From positions 1 to 64,000 of the forward strand of contig OUQQ01000042.1 in NCBI GenBank assembly GCA_900404475.1: a stretch of DNA of 64,000 bases. The letters run 5' to 3'. Both the position numbers and the translations under genes were made by a program. The notes under the pieces were generated by a model. The model did no database searches and was not told the origin of the DNA. It worked only from the letters and a program-made list of their open reading frames with translations. Each line of letters opens with the position of its first letter. Positions within the stretch are counted from its first letter, which is position 1. Shown here in pieces: positions 23,594 to 37,405 of the stretch. This DNA is from Spongospora subterranea (lineage: Eukaryota > Endomyxa > Phytomyxea > Plasmodiophorida > Plasmodiophoridae).

Positions 23594-25962
23594 ATGTGGC
23601 GAAGGTTGACTGAGGCAGGCCTTCGATCGACCGTGGCTCGGTCGTTGGCCATGCAACCGGCTGCGGTATTCACGCCACCGCAAAAGGTTTCTGCCGTGTT
23701 CTCCATTGGCGACCGGCCCGGGGCGCTTCAATCCGCTCTGCAATTTTTTTGGAAGAATGACATCAATATGACGCGAATTGAGAGTCGTCCTTGTAAATTC
23801 AGTAAAGACTACGACGTACGTGCGTTAGCAGTTTTAAATGCTCTCCTGCTTTTAACCCAGGATCAGATAGTTTTACGTTGATTTTGACGGAGACAGTGGC
23901 GATATACGAGTTAAAAAACTGATTTCGGATCTCCAAAGTGTATGTAAAAGTGTCACTTTAATTGGCTCTCGTAAAGGTATCATTTGAGTTTCCCTGTTCG
24001 TTTGCCAAAGACAAGTTGACTGGAGCGATGTAAATCTTTACAGATTTGTCGTATATGTCTCCATCCGTTTTGTTGTACTAAAGTTGTGTGCAGTTCCGTG
24101 GTTTCCACGTAGGATATCAGATATGGATCTTATTTCACAAGCAACTTTGGATGCCGGCTCTGATCTGGAATCTGACCATCCTGGGTTTAGCGATCCCGAA
24201 TATCGTCGACGGCGGGCTTTAATTACAGCGGCTGCAGCTTCCTATACTCAGTCAGTCGGTTTCCCTTCCTTTATCTCAAATTACTTATAACCTTTTGTCA
24301 CAGTGGGGCCCCTATCCCAAATGTGGATTACAGCAAAGATGAAGTCCATACTTGGGGAATCGGTATGATAAACTTGGTGTACCTGAATGATTTGGAAATG
24401 AATTTCTATATATTTCACACTCACGCTACGCTGAACGGTTTTTTCTGAACTTCAGGTCGTAAATTAACAATCTGTATTTAGTTTGGGATAGACTATATCC
24501 TCTTCTGAAGCAACATGCATGTAATGAATATCTAGAGATCCTTCCCGAGCTTGAAAATCATTGTGGATATTCTCGTACCTCGATTCCTCAGCTTCAAGAC
24601 ATATCCCAGTTCCTCAAATCCCGAACCGGGTTTCGTTTACGGCCAGTGGCTGGTCTCCTAAGTCCTAGAGATTTCTTCAGCGTAATTCGGAATTGTTAAG
24701 ATGATTTCATTACAAATAATTATAATTCCATTAGGGTCTCGCATTTAGGTTAATTCTTCACTTTTTTCATATTATTGGAAGTGACTGGGAGTTTCAGGAC
24801 GTTTTATTCGACCCAGTACATTCGCCATCACAGCAAACCTCTGTAAGTCTTTCCTTTAGTTTCTGGAGCAAGTTTTCATTCTTTATCTCCATAAATGCAT
24901 TGTGGTTTGCTGTTCTGATCTTCTAACCCTTTCAGGTATACACCAGAACCTGATATTGTCCACGAAGGTGGGAAAATGGTTTTGCCCATTTCTTAAGTAG
25001 ACTAAAGTGAATATAGTTATGGGGTAAAATCGGAACTCATTTCACCTGAGAAAGAATTAAATGCTTTTCTTTGTGTGGGTTACAGTCATGCGCCGATGTT
25101 TGCCAACAAATCCTTCGCCGATTTTTCTCAAGAAATAGGTATGGCGTCTCTTGGTGCCAGCGAAGAACAGATTACAATGTTAGCCAGGGTGAGTTGCGAC
25201 ATTTGGTGCCTAAACAAATTTCATATCATAATTGTACGCTCCAGATCTAGCATTTTGTGTTGTTTCATATGAGAAAATTATGTCGTCTTGCTGGTAACAA
25301 TCAGTTACCTTTCGTCGACCATTGCTTCCCTTTTCTTCATTGCGACGTTTTAATGAGTGAGATTTCTAAATTTCAGTCGATTTTCGTGTTCTAATTACCC
25401 CTAGTGTTATTGGTTCACAGGTAAATGGGGTTCAATCCTAAAGACCATGATCATGAATGGTTTCTCAGTGGAGTTCGGACTATGTCAACAGAATGGGGAA
25501 AGAAAGGCATTTGGGGCAGGATTGTTGAGCTCTTTCGGTGAGCTTGAATACAGCATGTCGGACGAGCCGCAAATCCGCCCATGGGACCCATTTGATGCAT
25601 CCAAGAGTGACTATCCTATAACAACTGTTGATTAACGTCTCCGATTTTCCTCTCACATTGTCTGACCAATGGCGTTAGTACCAACCACTGTATTATTTGG
25701 CTTCCAGCTTTGAAGATGCCAAAATCAAAATGCGCGACTTCGCAGGTCTATTTTTTTTAACTTGGGAACTTTTTGACATCACCTTTGCAATTATAGCTCT
25801 TTGATCAATTTGGATGTTTGTGGGTGCTGTCATTGCTGGTCTCTTACATCGCATTGCTCAGATTGGTTACCGAAACCGTTTCACATTCGGTACAACGCGG
25901 AAAATGAGAATCTGGAAGTGGATCGTAATGTGGAATTCAATAGCAAGGCCCCGAAATCATGA
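23594..25962 (+). CDS. Aromatic amino acid hydroxylase (phenylalanine 4-hydroxylase type)
   Basis: Iron- and pterin-dependent hydroxylase, most like phenylalanine hydroxylase (Phe to Tyr). ATG at 23594; the basic N-terminus ([20 protein letters not shown]) could be a targeting peptide. An ACT regulatory domain follows ([20 protein letters not shown], then [15 protein letters not shown] sequence) and a catalytic domain: [188 protein letters not shown] and a final exon [13 protein letters not shown] ending at TGA 25960-25962. Iron ligands: His and His of HEVMGH and Glu of FTVEFGLC. Two microexons (7 and 16 nt) are needed to read the active site. Phe versus Tyr or Trp specificity is inferred from overall similarity. 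Confidence 0.93.
25017..25023 (+). other. 7-nt microexon in the hydroxylase gene
   Basis: TTATGGG, preceded by atatag and followed by gtaaaat. Upstream exon ends CAC GAA G (donor gtggga at 24968); downstream exon starts T CAT GCG at 25086. Joined in frame these read H-E-V-M-G-H-A-P, restoring the conserved iron-binding motif of the family. Flanking introns are 49 and 62 nt. Confidence 0.8.
25405..25420 (+). other. 16-nt microexon in the hydroxylase gene
   Basis: TGTTATTGGTTCACAG, between acceptor cccctag and donor gtaaat. It joins GCC AGG (exon end 25188) to TG GAG TTC (from 25469), giving A-R-C-Y-W-F-T-V-E-F-G-L-C, the conserved segment that carries the glutamate iron ligand. Confidence 0.85.
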
Positions 25963-26141
25963 AGAATATCATCAAACATAATACACGGTGATGTATTAAA
26001 CTAATTACAACTGAATGATTGTTGTGAAGCTCGGCATTATCGCTTTGTGATCATCCACAGGAGTCGCGAATTTCAACGACGTAAATGAAGATTTTAGCAT
26101 CTGTTCTTGCCGACAGTATCTCTCGACTCGACAAACCGACA

Positions 26142-27139
26142 CTATTGGGACAATCGCCAATCTGATGAATTGTCATTCTCCATTGATTCGTCTTCGCTGT
26201 AAAGCTCCATCCCTGCATTCTCATCCAACGGGTTGATCGTTTTGCGATATTCTACCGGGTTGTTTCCAATGAGTTAACCACCGTAAATCTCGTGATCAAC
26301 AACCAGAACTCAGAATATGACAGAAAATTTTAAGATGGAAATCAAAAGAAAGTCATCGAAGAAACTGCATTGGGTGGCGAAGTAAATAATTACGATTTGA
26401 GATGGAATCAAAACTCGAGGCGGAGGACCCGCGTTTACCGGTTTCTTGGCCCCGAGTTGGCGGGTTGTCATTGAGCCAGTATCGACGCTGCACCTGTGGG
26501 AATGGTTGGCAAACAGGATCGCATTATTAGGATGAGACCGTCGTCAGATACATTGATGATCCCTTTCTGTACATTTGCATTCAGGCGTTGTCGCAGCTTG
26601 AACAAGAAATTGGGCCGGTGAACGTGGTAATTCGCAAAGATCCAGCGGGCGATGTCACCGTGCGACACGGATCCAGACAACGACGCCATCGCCCCGATAA
26701 TCATCTCGTCGATGGCATCGGCACCGGGCTCTTCTATGAAACAAGCGCCCCACGTCTGTGAAACCCAACGGCGGAAAACGCGCCAACCAAGAACGGCAAT
26801 AAAATGATCGTTTGCAAAATAATTGACGAAAAAAAAACGTTGGGCGAATGGTTGGCAGATGAATTATTCCGCAAAATTCAAATACGAAAAGGTCAAGTAC
26901 TTTCGTCGCAAGTGCTCTCCGGTGTTTTGCGCCCGATATCTTCCTCGGCTGGAAAGCAAAAATTTGAATATAACGGTGAGATGATGACTGCGGTTGCGAT
27001 TACTGAGTGTGTCGGAGCTGGCCAGGTCCGCATCTGAACCGTTGTTGGCCGCCGTTCCCGATCCACTCGCGTCGCCGGATCGCCTGCGGCCCTCCCCCCA
27101 TCGTCCACCACGATCCTCGCCCGATCGGAACGGGATCAT
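26142..27139 (-). CDS. H15-like winged-helix (linker-histone-type) protein
   Basis: Putative chromatin protein. A minus-strand exon reads through WRVFRRWVSQTWGACFIEEP, ADAIDEMIIGAMASLSGSVS, HGDIARWIFANYHVHRPNFL and FKLRQRLNANVQKGIINVSD. The pattern (AI..L..GS....I..YI...Y.V...F...L...L...V..G) matches the H15/linker-histone globular domain, though divergently. The N-terminal exon (ATG at 27137-27139) is S/G/D-rich and low in complexity (GSGTAANNGSDADLASSDTL). A C-terminal exon gives an acidic tail, NPLDENAGMELYSEDESMEN, ending DWRLSQ with TAG at 26142-26144. Splice positions between the three parts are not all fixed, and the start could lie further upstream. The acidic tail is unlike the lysine-rich tail of canonical H1, so a DNA-binding co-factor is as likely as a true linker histone. 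Confidence 0.55.
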
Positions 27140-28013
27140 GCCGCCCGAATCCGCACCGATAGCTGCACTGTTCGTTGGCCGAATGGCGCCGCTGGTAACA
27201 GTGGTACTGGAACTTGTCCGGGCTCATTGAGGCGGATTGGCGCAATCCACGAATCGGACTGACAACAATGTTTGGTTAGATCGGCCGTAAATGATGTTCC
27301 TCGCCCCCGTTGTTGCTCTTCTGTTCGTCCAATAAACCGATCCACAGTTTTCCAGATTATCTAATATCGCCTGATGTATTTGATAAACTCCAGATCCGAT
27401 CCATAACCAGGGGGGGGGGTGGTGGGGGTGGCGCAATTGGCGTCCAGCAGCTGGGTCAGCATCGGTAATGGCAGCCTGACCGTAGGATTGCTCAGATTGA
27501 TATTAATCAGGCAGTATTGAAAACCCCCCGATCGCCAACCGGTTTTCTACTGATTATTGATATACTGAATAATCCTTACCGTTCTTCCTTCAATTATCGA
27601 CCATTGCACCATAATAAGAGATTATTGATAACTTTGTACAATAATCGTGGGGTTTTAAATGGTTATCCATTATCTGTCAATGTAAGTTAATGTGCCATTA
27701 AGGTCAGGACGGATCTCCTTTTATTTGATCCATCAATATCAGGATTGCACCTGATTCGTTTGAGTTGATAACCAGCACCAATCACCGTCGCTGTTTTGTC
27801 ACAAAAGACGTAAAAGACACACAGCATCACGATGCGCATGTCGTTATCAACATCAGACGTGACCAACGCAGATCAACATCACTGCCTGCGTTGACGGCGC
27901 CGTACAGATGAGATCATCATCGCGCAGCCCTCTCAGTCTACGCTATTGACCCGTCCGTCCAGTGGGTAACGTCACGCCCCCAGTCCCCACGGGTTACAAT
28001 TCGGCCAGGGTTC
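27140..28013. promoter_or_regulatory. Divergent intergenic region with a G-rich tract
   Basis: Separates two divergently transcribed genes (H15-like and LysRS). It contains an uninterrupted G run followed by GG and GGGGG groups at 27410-27432, capable in principle of G-quadruplex formation. No other element is recognised. Confidence 0.35.
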
Positions 28014-30969
<2,956 letters not shown>

Positions 30970-31835
30970 TCTTTATTACACACCCGACGTTTTTCTGGCC
31001 GTCTCGCTCCGTTGCTTTAACGATAAATTCAGTGTTGGTTGACCTAACAGTCCATCAACTGATGGCGCTCGTCGGATAGCGCTACTCGTGACTGTGAACT
31101 CTGTCTCGATCCAGACCATGCTCTGGGGTCCCGCAATATGGGTTGGCGAAATTCAGGAAGGGCAGTTCCACAGATGGCATTGCTGTCACTCATTGGCCTA
31201 TTGTTGAGTCTTTCACTGGAGCCTGTAGTCGTATCTTCCGTTTAACCGTGTTCGTTGTGGTTTTGAGTCCACGCCGGACATCAGGGCATTTTGAAGAATG
31301 TTACCAACATAGTCTTCGATCCCTATTCCCTAACCCTGGGCGCCATTGAACAATAATTTTATGGTTGTTGTCGAAATCTAGTAATCTGGGAGGTTTGGCA
31401 CATCAGACACTCTCCTTAATCACACCATTCACGGTTCATCAACCCAATTCACAGCAATCCTGTTCGAATCGAATCGAATGGTGATACCATTGAGTCTGTC
31501 AGGCGACCACCTGCACCTGTATTGAGCGGCAATCAATCTGGATATCGCCTAAATCGACCAATATATAAATCTGCTGATGATGTCTCTGAAAAGGTCGTCC
31601 ATCAAGTAATTTGGAAGCATTTGCTGGTCCAAAGGCCATGTAATGCGCCGATTGGAATACAAAAGGCGGAGGTTTTTTGAAGCACATTTGAAATTCGAAT
31701 GATGTTTTAATCCCGTCAAACAACACCAGTTTTGCTGTGTGAGTCGGTACTCTATTTAGTGGAAGGTGTTCAGAGGCGCTTCAATCGACACAGTGCCACA
31801 ACGACAATCAGTTTCACTTCCTCCCGTCCATTGTG
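30970..31835. other. Intergenic, no gene seen
   Basis: About 870 bp after LysRS. It contains a short GAATC repeat near 31455-31480. No supported gene. Confidence 0.4.
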
Positions 31836-32991
31836 ATGATCGGCCACATGCTGTTGTCGATGGCATCGCCCCGAAAACCCCAGCGTGATTCGGTCGGCCC
31901 CGAGCTTGATCAGGTCGCATCCCTCTACCAGCCGGTAAAGGCGACCCTTCAACAGATGTTGATCAACATCAGGACGATAACCGACCTGAAGCACCGGTAA
32001 TGGCCATATCGTTTGTTTCGCCGATTTCATCAGGTTCGTCAGGTCCAGGCAAGAAACCAACGTCGATATCCAACGGTCAATCATGTCGCAGGTCGATTCC
32101 ATCGTGTCCCAACTCAATCGCGACGCTCGTTTGGTCCGATCCGAACTGAATCGGTTGTCGAACGAGAGCGCCGCCTACGGTGCCGCCCATCCCGCCTCAA
32201 TCCTGGTCGTTGTTCACCACAATCTCCTGTACACGTCGATTCACAATTTCCACGAGGTGTTCTCAAAGACGATTGGCGTTGACGATTGTGCTGATTTTGA
32301 CTCACTTCTGTTCAGGTCGTCAAGGAATATCACGAATCTGCCGAGTCGTTCACAGTTCAGTTAAAGGACCGAATCTCCCGTCAAATACAGATTTTGAAGG
32401 GCGATTTATCTGAGGTTGTTCAGGGCGATATTTCACGTGTGATCAAGAGAAATGACGCGCATTTCATAGGATGAGATCGCGACGATTCTGCAAAACCCGA
32501 TCTCGTGTGCCGTGTTCCGCGATGAAGTCAGGCCGTTGGACGACAGCTCCGTCAATCTCGTACAGCAGATTGAGAATCGGCATAAAGGGATGATGGCCAT
32601 CGAACAGGGAGTGAAGGAACTCCAGGAGCTGTTCAACGACGTGACCTGTTTCGCCAACCAACACCAGGAGATTCTGGACGTGATCGGCCACAACGTCCAA
32701 CAACAATCTGACGAAAACGCACAGGTCGCACGAGGAACCATGGACGTCGTTTGCCAACGTGGCAAACCCGCCGATAAATCCATCCATGAATCCAGCCCTC
32801 ATATCTGCGCAAATCGACAGATGGCGCCCAACTACACCGGAACCAGGCAGTCGCAACCCGGGAGCGGATCCCGGATTATGTCCTGGCTCGTTCGCATTGT
32901 GTCGGCTCGTTGGTTCAGATCATCACATGGGAGATCGTCACGTCACGATGACCGGAAACATATCCATCGACCAACGCGGCAAACCTGCTGA
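31836..32991 (+). CDS. Syntaxin-like protein A (divergent, no membrane anchor found)
   Basis: Qa-SNARE relative. ATG at 31836; PELDQVASLYQPVKATLQQM and LINIRTITDLKHR match the first Habc helix. An intron (CG|gtaatggcc...tcatcag|G) joins to FVRSRQETNVDIQRSIMSQV, then LNRDARLVRSELNRLS. Later exons give VVKEYHESAESFTVQLKDRI and SRQIQILKGDLSE, and the SNARE motif exon: QQIENRHKGMMAIEQGVKEL, QELFNDVTCFANQHQEILDV. Exon layout is the same as in syntaxins B and C. Two oddities: the position aligned with the zero-layer glutamine of B and C is His (codon CAC in FANQHQE), and after the SNARE motif the frame runs into hydrophilic sequence ending at 32991 with no transmembrane helix. A hydrophobic frame lies further on (about 33165-33260). 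It is either a degenerate or soluble paralogue, or an unrecognised exon supplies the anchor. Confidence 0.8.
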
Positions 32992-33893
32992 TCACCAGGA
33001 AAACGTTGGCAATCGGTTCGACGCAATTATCGGTCGGATCATCGAGTACTTTCGCTATTTCCAATATTTGCGTATAAATATTTCTTGGAACAATGGAAGA
33101 AATCGCAATTGTGGAAATAGTACCTGTAGAGATTGCTTGACGTCATCGGCGATAAAGGCAGTTCACTATCGAGGATGGGCAATCTGGATTACCGCGCTCT
33201 TTATAGGCGTTCGACACACAATCATAGGACGAATTTCTCACAATCTGATTCTTCTGGCGATTCAACATAGCATTTTCAAATTTATCGAGCACTCAATAAA
33301 ATAATATCATTTGATGGGAAAGCGACGAGTGACAACCGCCGCGGTAATCACAAGATGGTTAGATGATTATTCGCCTCTTCTCACTGCCATGATTGTAGAT
33401 GAACGAACAATATTTATCGGGGTCGTCATCATATTGTTGATACGGCAAAACAGTGATCACGACACGCAATCAGCACGTTTCAATTGACCTGAAATGTTTT
33501 ATCAACGTCGAGGCAAGGCACCAATTATGAATAAACCGTTGAGCCGACCAAGGAGAAAGTTGCTCCATCGGATGAGCCGAGTCCGTTCCTGTGGTGCGCA
33601 GCCATTAAGTATTAACAAGTTGGAGGTTGCGCCGGGTCAGTAGCCAACCATCGTGGAGCAGTCGCTCTGGAAAAATGCCGCTTGTCAGTGACGGGGGCCT
33701 CCTGATCTCTGTTGGTGCTGTTACATTCTGGTGCCATTAAACTCCACACACACAATCATTGTTGTGCTCGGGGTTCGTTGGTCGGTCGTCGGGCAAGGTC
33801 GAACCAGGTTCGTGAGCAGAAGGCACTTGACGCCTGCATCAACCTCTGACTTTGTCTGTCTGGACGGTCGTCAGGGAGTGTATTCGTTCCACC
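32992..33893. other. Intergenic; one hydrophobic open frame
   Basis: Spacer before 14-3-3. A plus-strand frame at about 33160-33300 encodes a hydrophobic stretch (WAIWITALFIGV, then SHNLILLAI). It might be a remnant or alternative last exon of syntaxin A. I see nothing else. Confidence 0.3.
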
Positions 33894-35036
33894 ATGTCGC
33901 CTTCCAAGAGCAATTCCGCGTTTTCGCTAGAGGCGTTCGGGACACTGAACCGCGAACAACTTAAATTGATGGCCCGCACATCGGAAGCTGCCGAACGCTA
34001 TGACGGTTTGATTACACGCATTTGATTTATTTCTCTGCTGCTGCTTGGTTTCGTTTGTTGTGATTATTCAATTTATTATCTCTATCCATTAAATCGTTGC
34101 ACCATTTTATCGCTCTTGAGTTAACCATTGGATATGTAATTACAACGAGTTAAATTAGACTGCGACTTTTGAACTTAACGGGCGTTCTGTAGATATGTGT
34201 GAGTTCATGAAGACCTTAGTTGTTAGTTCCTCAAGCGAGGAATTAAGCATTGAAGAACGGAACTTACTTTCAGTTGCTTACAAGAACGTAATCGGTTCGC
34301 GTCGGGCATCGTGGCGCTCTTTAAACGTGGAGGATTCCAAAAATACCGTAATATGCAGTTTTTTTCAACTTTTGATCAACAATCATCTGAGACTTTCATA
34401 AGGACCTTCTCAAATCCTACCGCAACTTAGTTGAGTCTGAACTTACGAATATTTGCTCCGAGGTTCTAAGCCTTCTTCGAGACACGATGATTCCTAATGC
34501 ACAAAAGGCTGGTTGGTGTTGTGATCAATTTCTTCACCATAGATATGTAACTGTTTCAGGTGATGTTGAGTCGCGCGTTTTCTATCTAAAAATGGCCGGG
34601 GACTACTACCGATACCTTGCCGAGTTCCAGAACGGAGCCGAAGACGCTAGTAAAGCTCAGGAGAATTACGAGGAAGCATTTAAACTCGCTTCCTCTGACC
34701 CCAATCCACTGCCACCAACCCATCCTATTCGATTAGGTTTGGCAAAAATGAAATCGTCATCAATTCTTGCTTGGCTAACCTTCACATTTAGGATTGGCGC
34801 TTAACTTTTCTGTCTGTTATTATGAAATTTTAAAGCAGCCCACTAAAGCATGTGAGCTCGCAAAAACGGCATTCGATGATGCGATTGCGAAGCTAGATAC
34901 GCTTGATGATGCGTCCTATAAAGACAGCACTCTGATAATGCAGCTGTTACGCGACAATCTAACGCTTTGGACACAAGACACACAAGATGAACAAAATAAG
35001 GATGTAAAAGTGGAAGATTTTGACCAAGCCCATTAA
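33894..35036 (+). CDS. 14-3-3 protein
   Basis: Phosphoserine/phosphothreonine-binding adaptor. ATG at 33894 opens [16 protein letters not shown], then [15 protein letters not shown]. After a first intron: [20 protein letters not shown] and [20 protein letters not shown], the classic 14-3-3 signature. Next are [60 protein letters not shown] (spanning an intron with donor TTA G|gtttggc and acceptor tttag|GA), then [20 protein letters not shown] and [14 protein letters not shown]. The acidic tail ends EDFDQAH with TAA at 35034-35036. The phosphopeptide-binding Lys, Arg and Tyr positions (YKNV, SRRASW, DYYRY) are intact. The gene sits between two syntaxin paralogues. Confidence 0.95.
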
Positions 35037-35942
35037 ATTCTCCTTTATATAAATGATCGCGACCTGTCTTTCCCGCAAGGTGTCGGCGATACTGTAGTGT
35101 GTGAATATACTATTCTTTCGCCTTGAGATTTGGCGATGATCAGGTTAGCAGTTTCGCATGCATTCTGCATTTTGATGGCGTATGTCTGGTAAATGGAGCT
35201 GTTTTCGAACATCTTCTATAGGGGAACCAGTGTAGTCTCCGGTTTCAGTGCATAAACAAGCTCAGTACTGTAGGTATCCTGTCCGCCAGCGATCGACAAG
35301 GACAAGAATCTAAACAAACATTTTCACATCCTATATGTGGAGCTCTCACCAGTCGCACCGCTGCGCAATGACTTCCACTGAAAATCATATACATGAGCAC
35401 GTACGTCTTACAACGACAGAATCGATACTATGTTGACAAACTGAGCATTGACACTCCAACAGAACTCTAATCATGTCGGCATCACTGAAATTGCGGTTTG
35501 AAATGCTCAGTATATGGTGCAACCATTGCCATGGGCTTCTACTGGTGGACAAGCGCCGGCGGCGAGTTCACGTCCCTTGGCACATTTGCATTGTTACATG
35601 TGTAACTCCAAGAGCCTGTGACGGTTCCACTACACACCGTATGTTCGAGATAACGAAAGACAGGAGTGTTCAATGCGTGTGACGGGATGTTAAGGGCGTC
35701 TCACGGTTTTGGGCAAAATGACGCCAATTGGACCCGATTGCTGACAGTGTTCTAGAGTAGAAACTGCGTTTTGATCCCCATTTGTAAACAAGCCATTCAC
35801 CATATCGGCAAACCGACTCAACCAAGGGTTTCGGTCAGACCCATTGCGGGGTCTTCGGTTCTGCGGACTTGCATCAAAGTTGTTTTTGAGGCGACCCACA
35901 AATTGTGTTGGTGGTTTCTCGAGACATTTTTCACCCGCTTAG
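35037..35942. other. Intergenic, no gene seen
   Basis: About 900 bp between 14-3-3 and syntaxin B. No supported coding or RNA feature; the promoter and any 5' untranslated exon of syntaxin B should lie here. Confidence 0.4.
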
Positions 35943-37104
35943 ATGCAGAACCGGCTGGATGAGCTAAAGGCTGTTTCGGCCGATAGTTCTCCGGCGCACA
36001 AAAAGGGGGAAAAAGGCGATGTTGAAGTTGAGATGGTCAAGGTTGATGTGGATGTAGAAAAGAAGGACGTTGACGAAACCATCGTCGCCTTCCAGACAAT
36101 CATGGAAGGCATAAAAAAAATCGAAAAAAATATCGAGACGATTAATTTATTGAAACAGAGGTATTGTGGATTTTCCAGGTATGGCCTATCGTTTTTAACG
36201 GTTTTTCTCGAGGCAGATCAAAACAGGAAGTAAAAGAAGACGCGCAAAGGAAGATTATGGAGGAACTAGATCGAGCAATGGTGAACAGCAAGCGTGATGC
36301 ACGGTTTGTAAAATCTGAGCTGGATCGCATTTCACTTGAGAACAACAAGTACTGCGCCGCCAATGAGGGCTCGACTTCTGCTCAAATGCGGAAAAATCTC
36401 CTCAACACACATGCGAGACATTTCCAAGAAGTATTTCCGTCGTGTTGTTATTTATCTGCGACGAGATTTTCGTTCACAACTTCTTGACCTTTTCATGAAT
36501 TAGAAGCATTTTTTTGTAAAAATTTAAAGCTTGAAAATGCGTTTGTTTCGTTTTGCTTTGGGTCTAACCGTGTTGTTATAGGTTGTTCAGGAATACCAAA
36601 ATGCAGGTGATGCTTTCAGGGAATCGCTTAAAGAGCGCATTGCTCGTCAGGCCCGTATTGTCAAAGAGGATATTACAGAGGTCAACGCCTTGAAGTTGTT
36701 TCCGACTCCTCTCTGATTCATCGTAGGATCAAATTGAAGAACTGATGCAGAGCCCAACGCCTGCCGCCATTTTTCAGTCGGCGGTCGTTCAGATGGATGA
36801 TCGCATGATCGACGCAGTTCAAGAAATTGAGGATCGGCATAAAGGGATGCTCGCAATTGAACAAGGGGTGAAGGAGATCCAAGAGCTCTTCCAGGATATG
36901 GCCTGCCTTGTGGACCTTCAACAGGAGTCGTTAGATGTTATTGAGAGGAATGTCCAAGACACGAGTAAATACACCAGGGATGCGGAACAGAACATGATCA
37001 AAGCCGAACAGCACGCGAAAAATTCACGAAGAAAACAGTGCTGGATTCTGCTCATTATCGCATGTATCGCGATGGTTATTGTTCTCTTCATCATTTTGAA
37101 ATGA
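35943..37104 (+). CDS. Syntaxin B (plasma-membrane-type Qa-SNARE)
   Basis: Membrane-fusion SNARE. ATG at 35943, right after a cttag, so a 5' untranslated exon is possible. A charged N-terminus (HKKGEKGDVEVEMVKVDVDV) is followed by Habc helices: FQTIMEGIKKIEKNIETINL, LKQRYCG, RKIMEELDRAMVNSKRDARF, VKSELDRISLENNKYCAAN. Then EYQNAGDAFRESLKERIARQ. The SNARE motif is intact with the zero-layer Gln: QEIEDRHKGMLAIEQGVKEI, QELFQDMACLVDLQQESLDV. A basic linker (NSRRKQ) and a C-terminal anchor CWILLIIACIAMVIVLFIIL end the protein; TGA at 37102-37104. Introns include one of about 150 nt before VQEYQN. It parallels syntaxin C closely and syntaxin A less so. Confidence 0.93.
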
Positions 37105-37405
37105 AATCATTTCTTCTAATTAACTTTATATTTGTTGCATTGAGTACTGTCTCCTGTGCCCATGTGAAAAAGTCAGAACACAGTTGGTTCCAAGTGCCAC
37201 TGGAACACAGGATTTAACGCTTCTTCAAAAGGTATACTGATCAGGCAGGAAAACGTTAAAAAGAAATTATTTATATGTACTGTATTTACTCAAAATAATA
37301 AAGATAACGGTGACGATTATCGGGTTTTGTGTGCTATTGAATCCGTAAACCTGAGGAAAAATATTAAGGAAGGAGACAGCGTGGGACGTTTTCAAAGTAG
37401 TGTTT

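Noticed and set aside
24950..25100. Apparent loss of the HExxGH iron motif in the hydroxylase
   Set aside because: Explained by the 7-nt microexon at 25017-25023.
32433..32856. Long minus-strand open frames opposite syntaxin A
   Set aside because: They are antisense shadows of the SNARE exon and contain no known domain.
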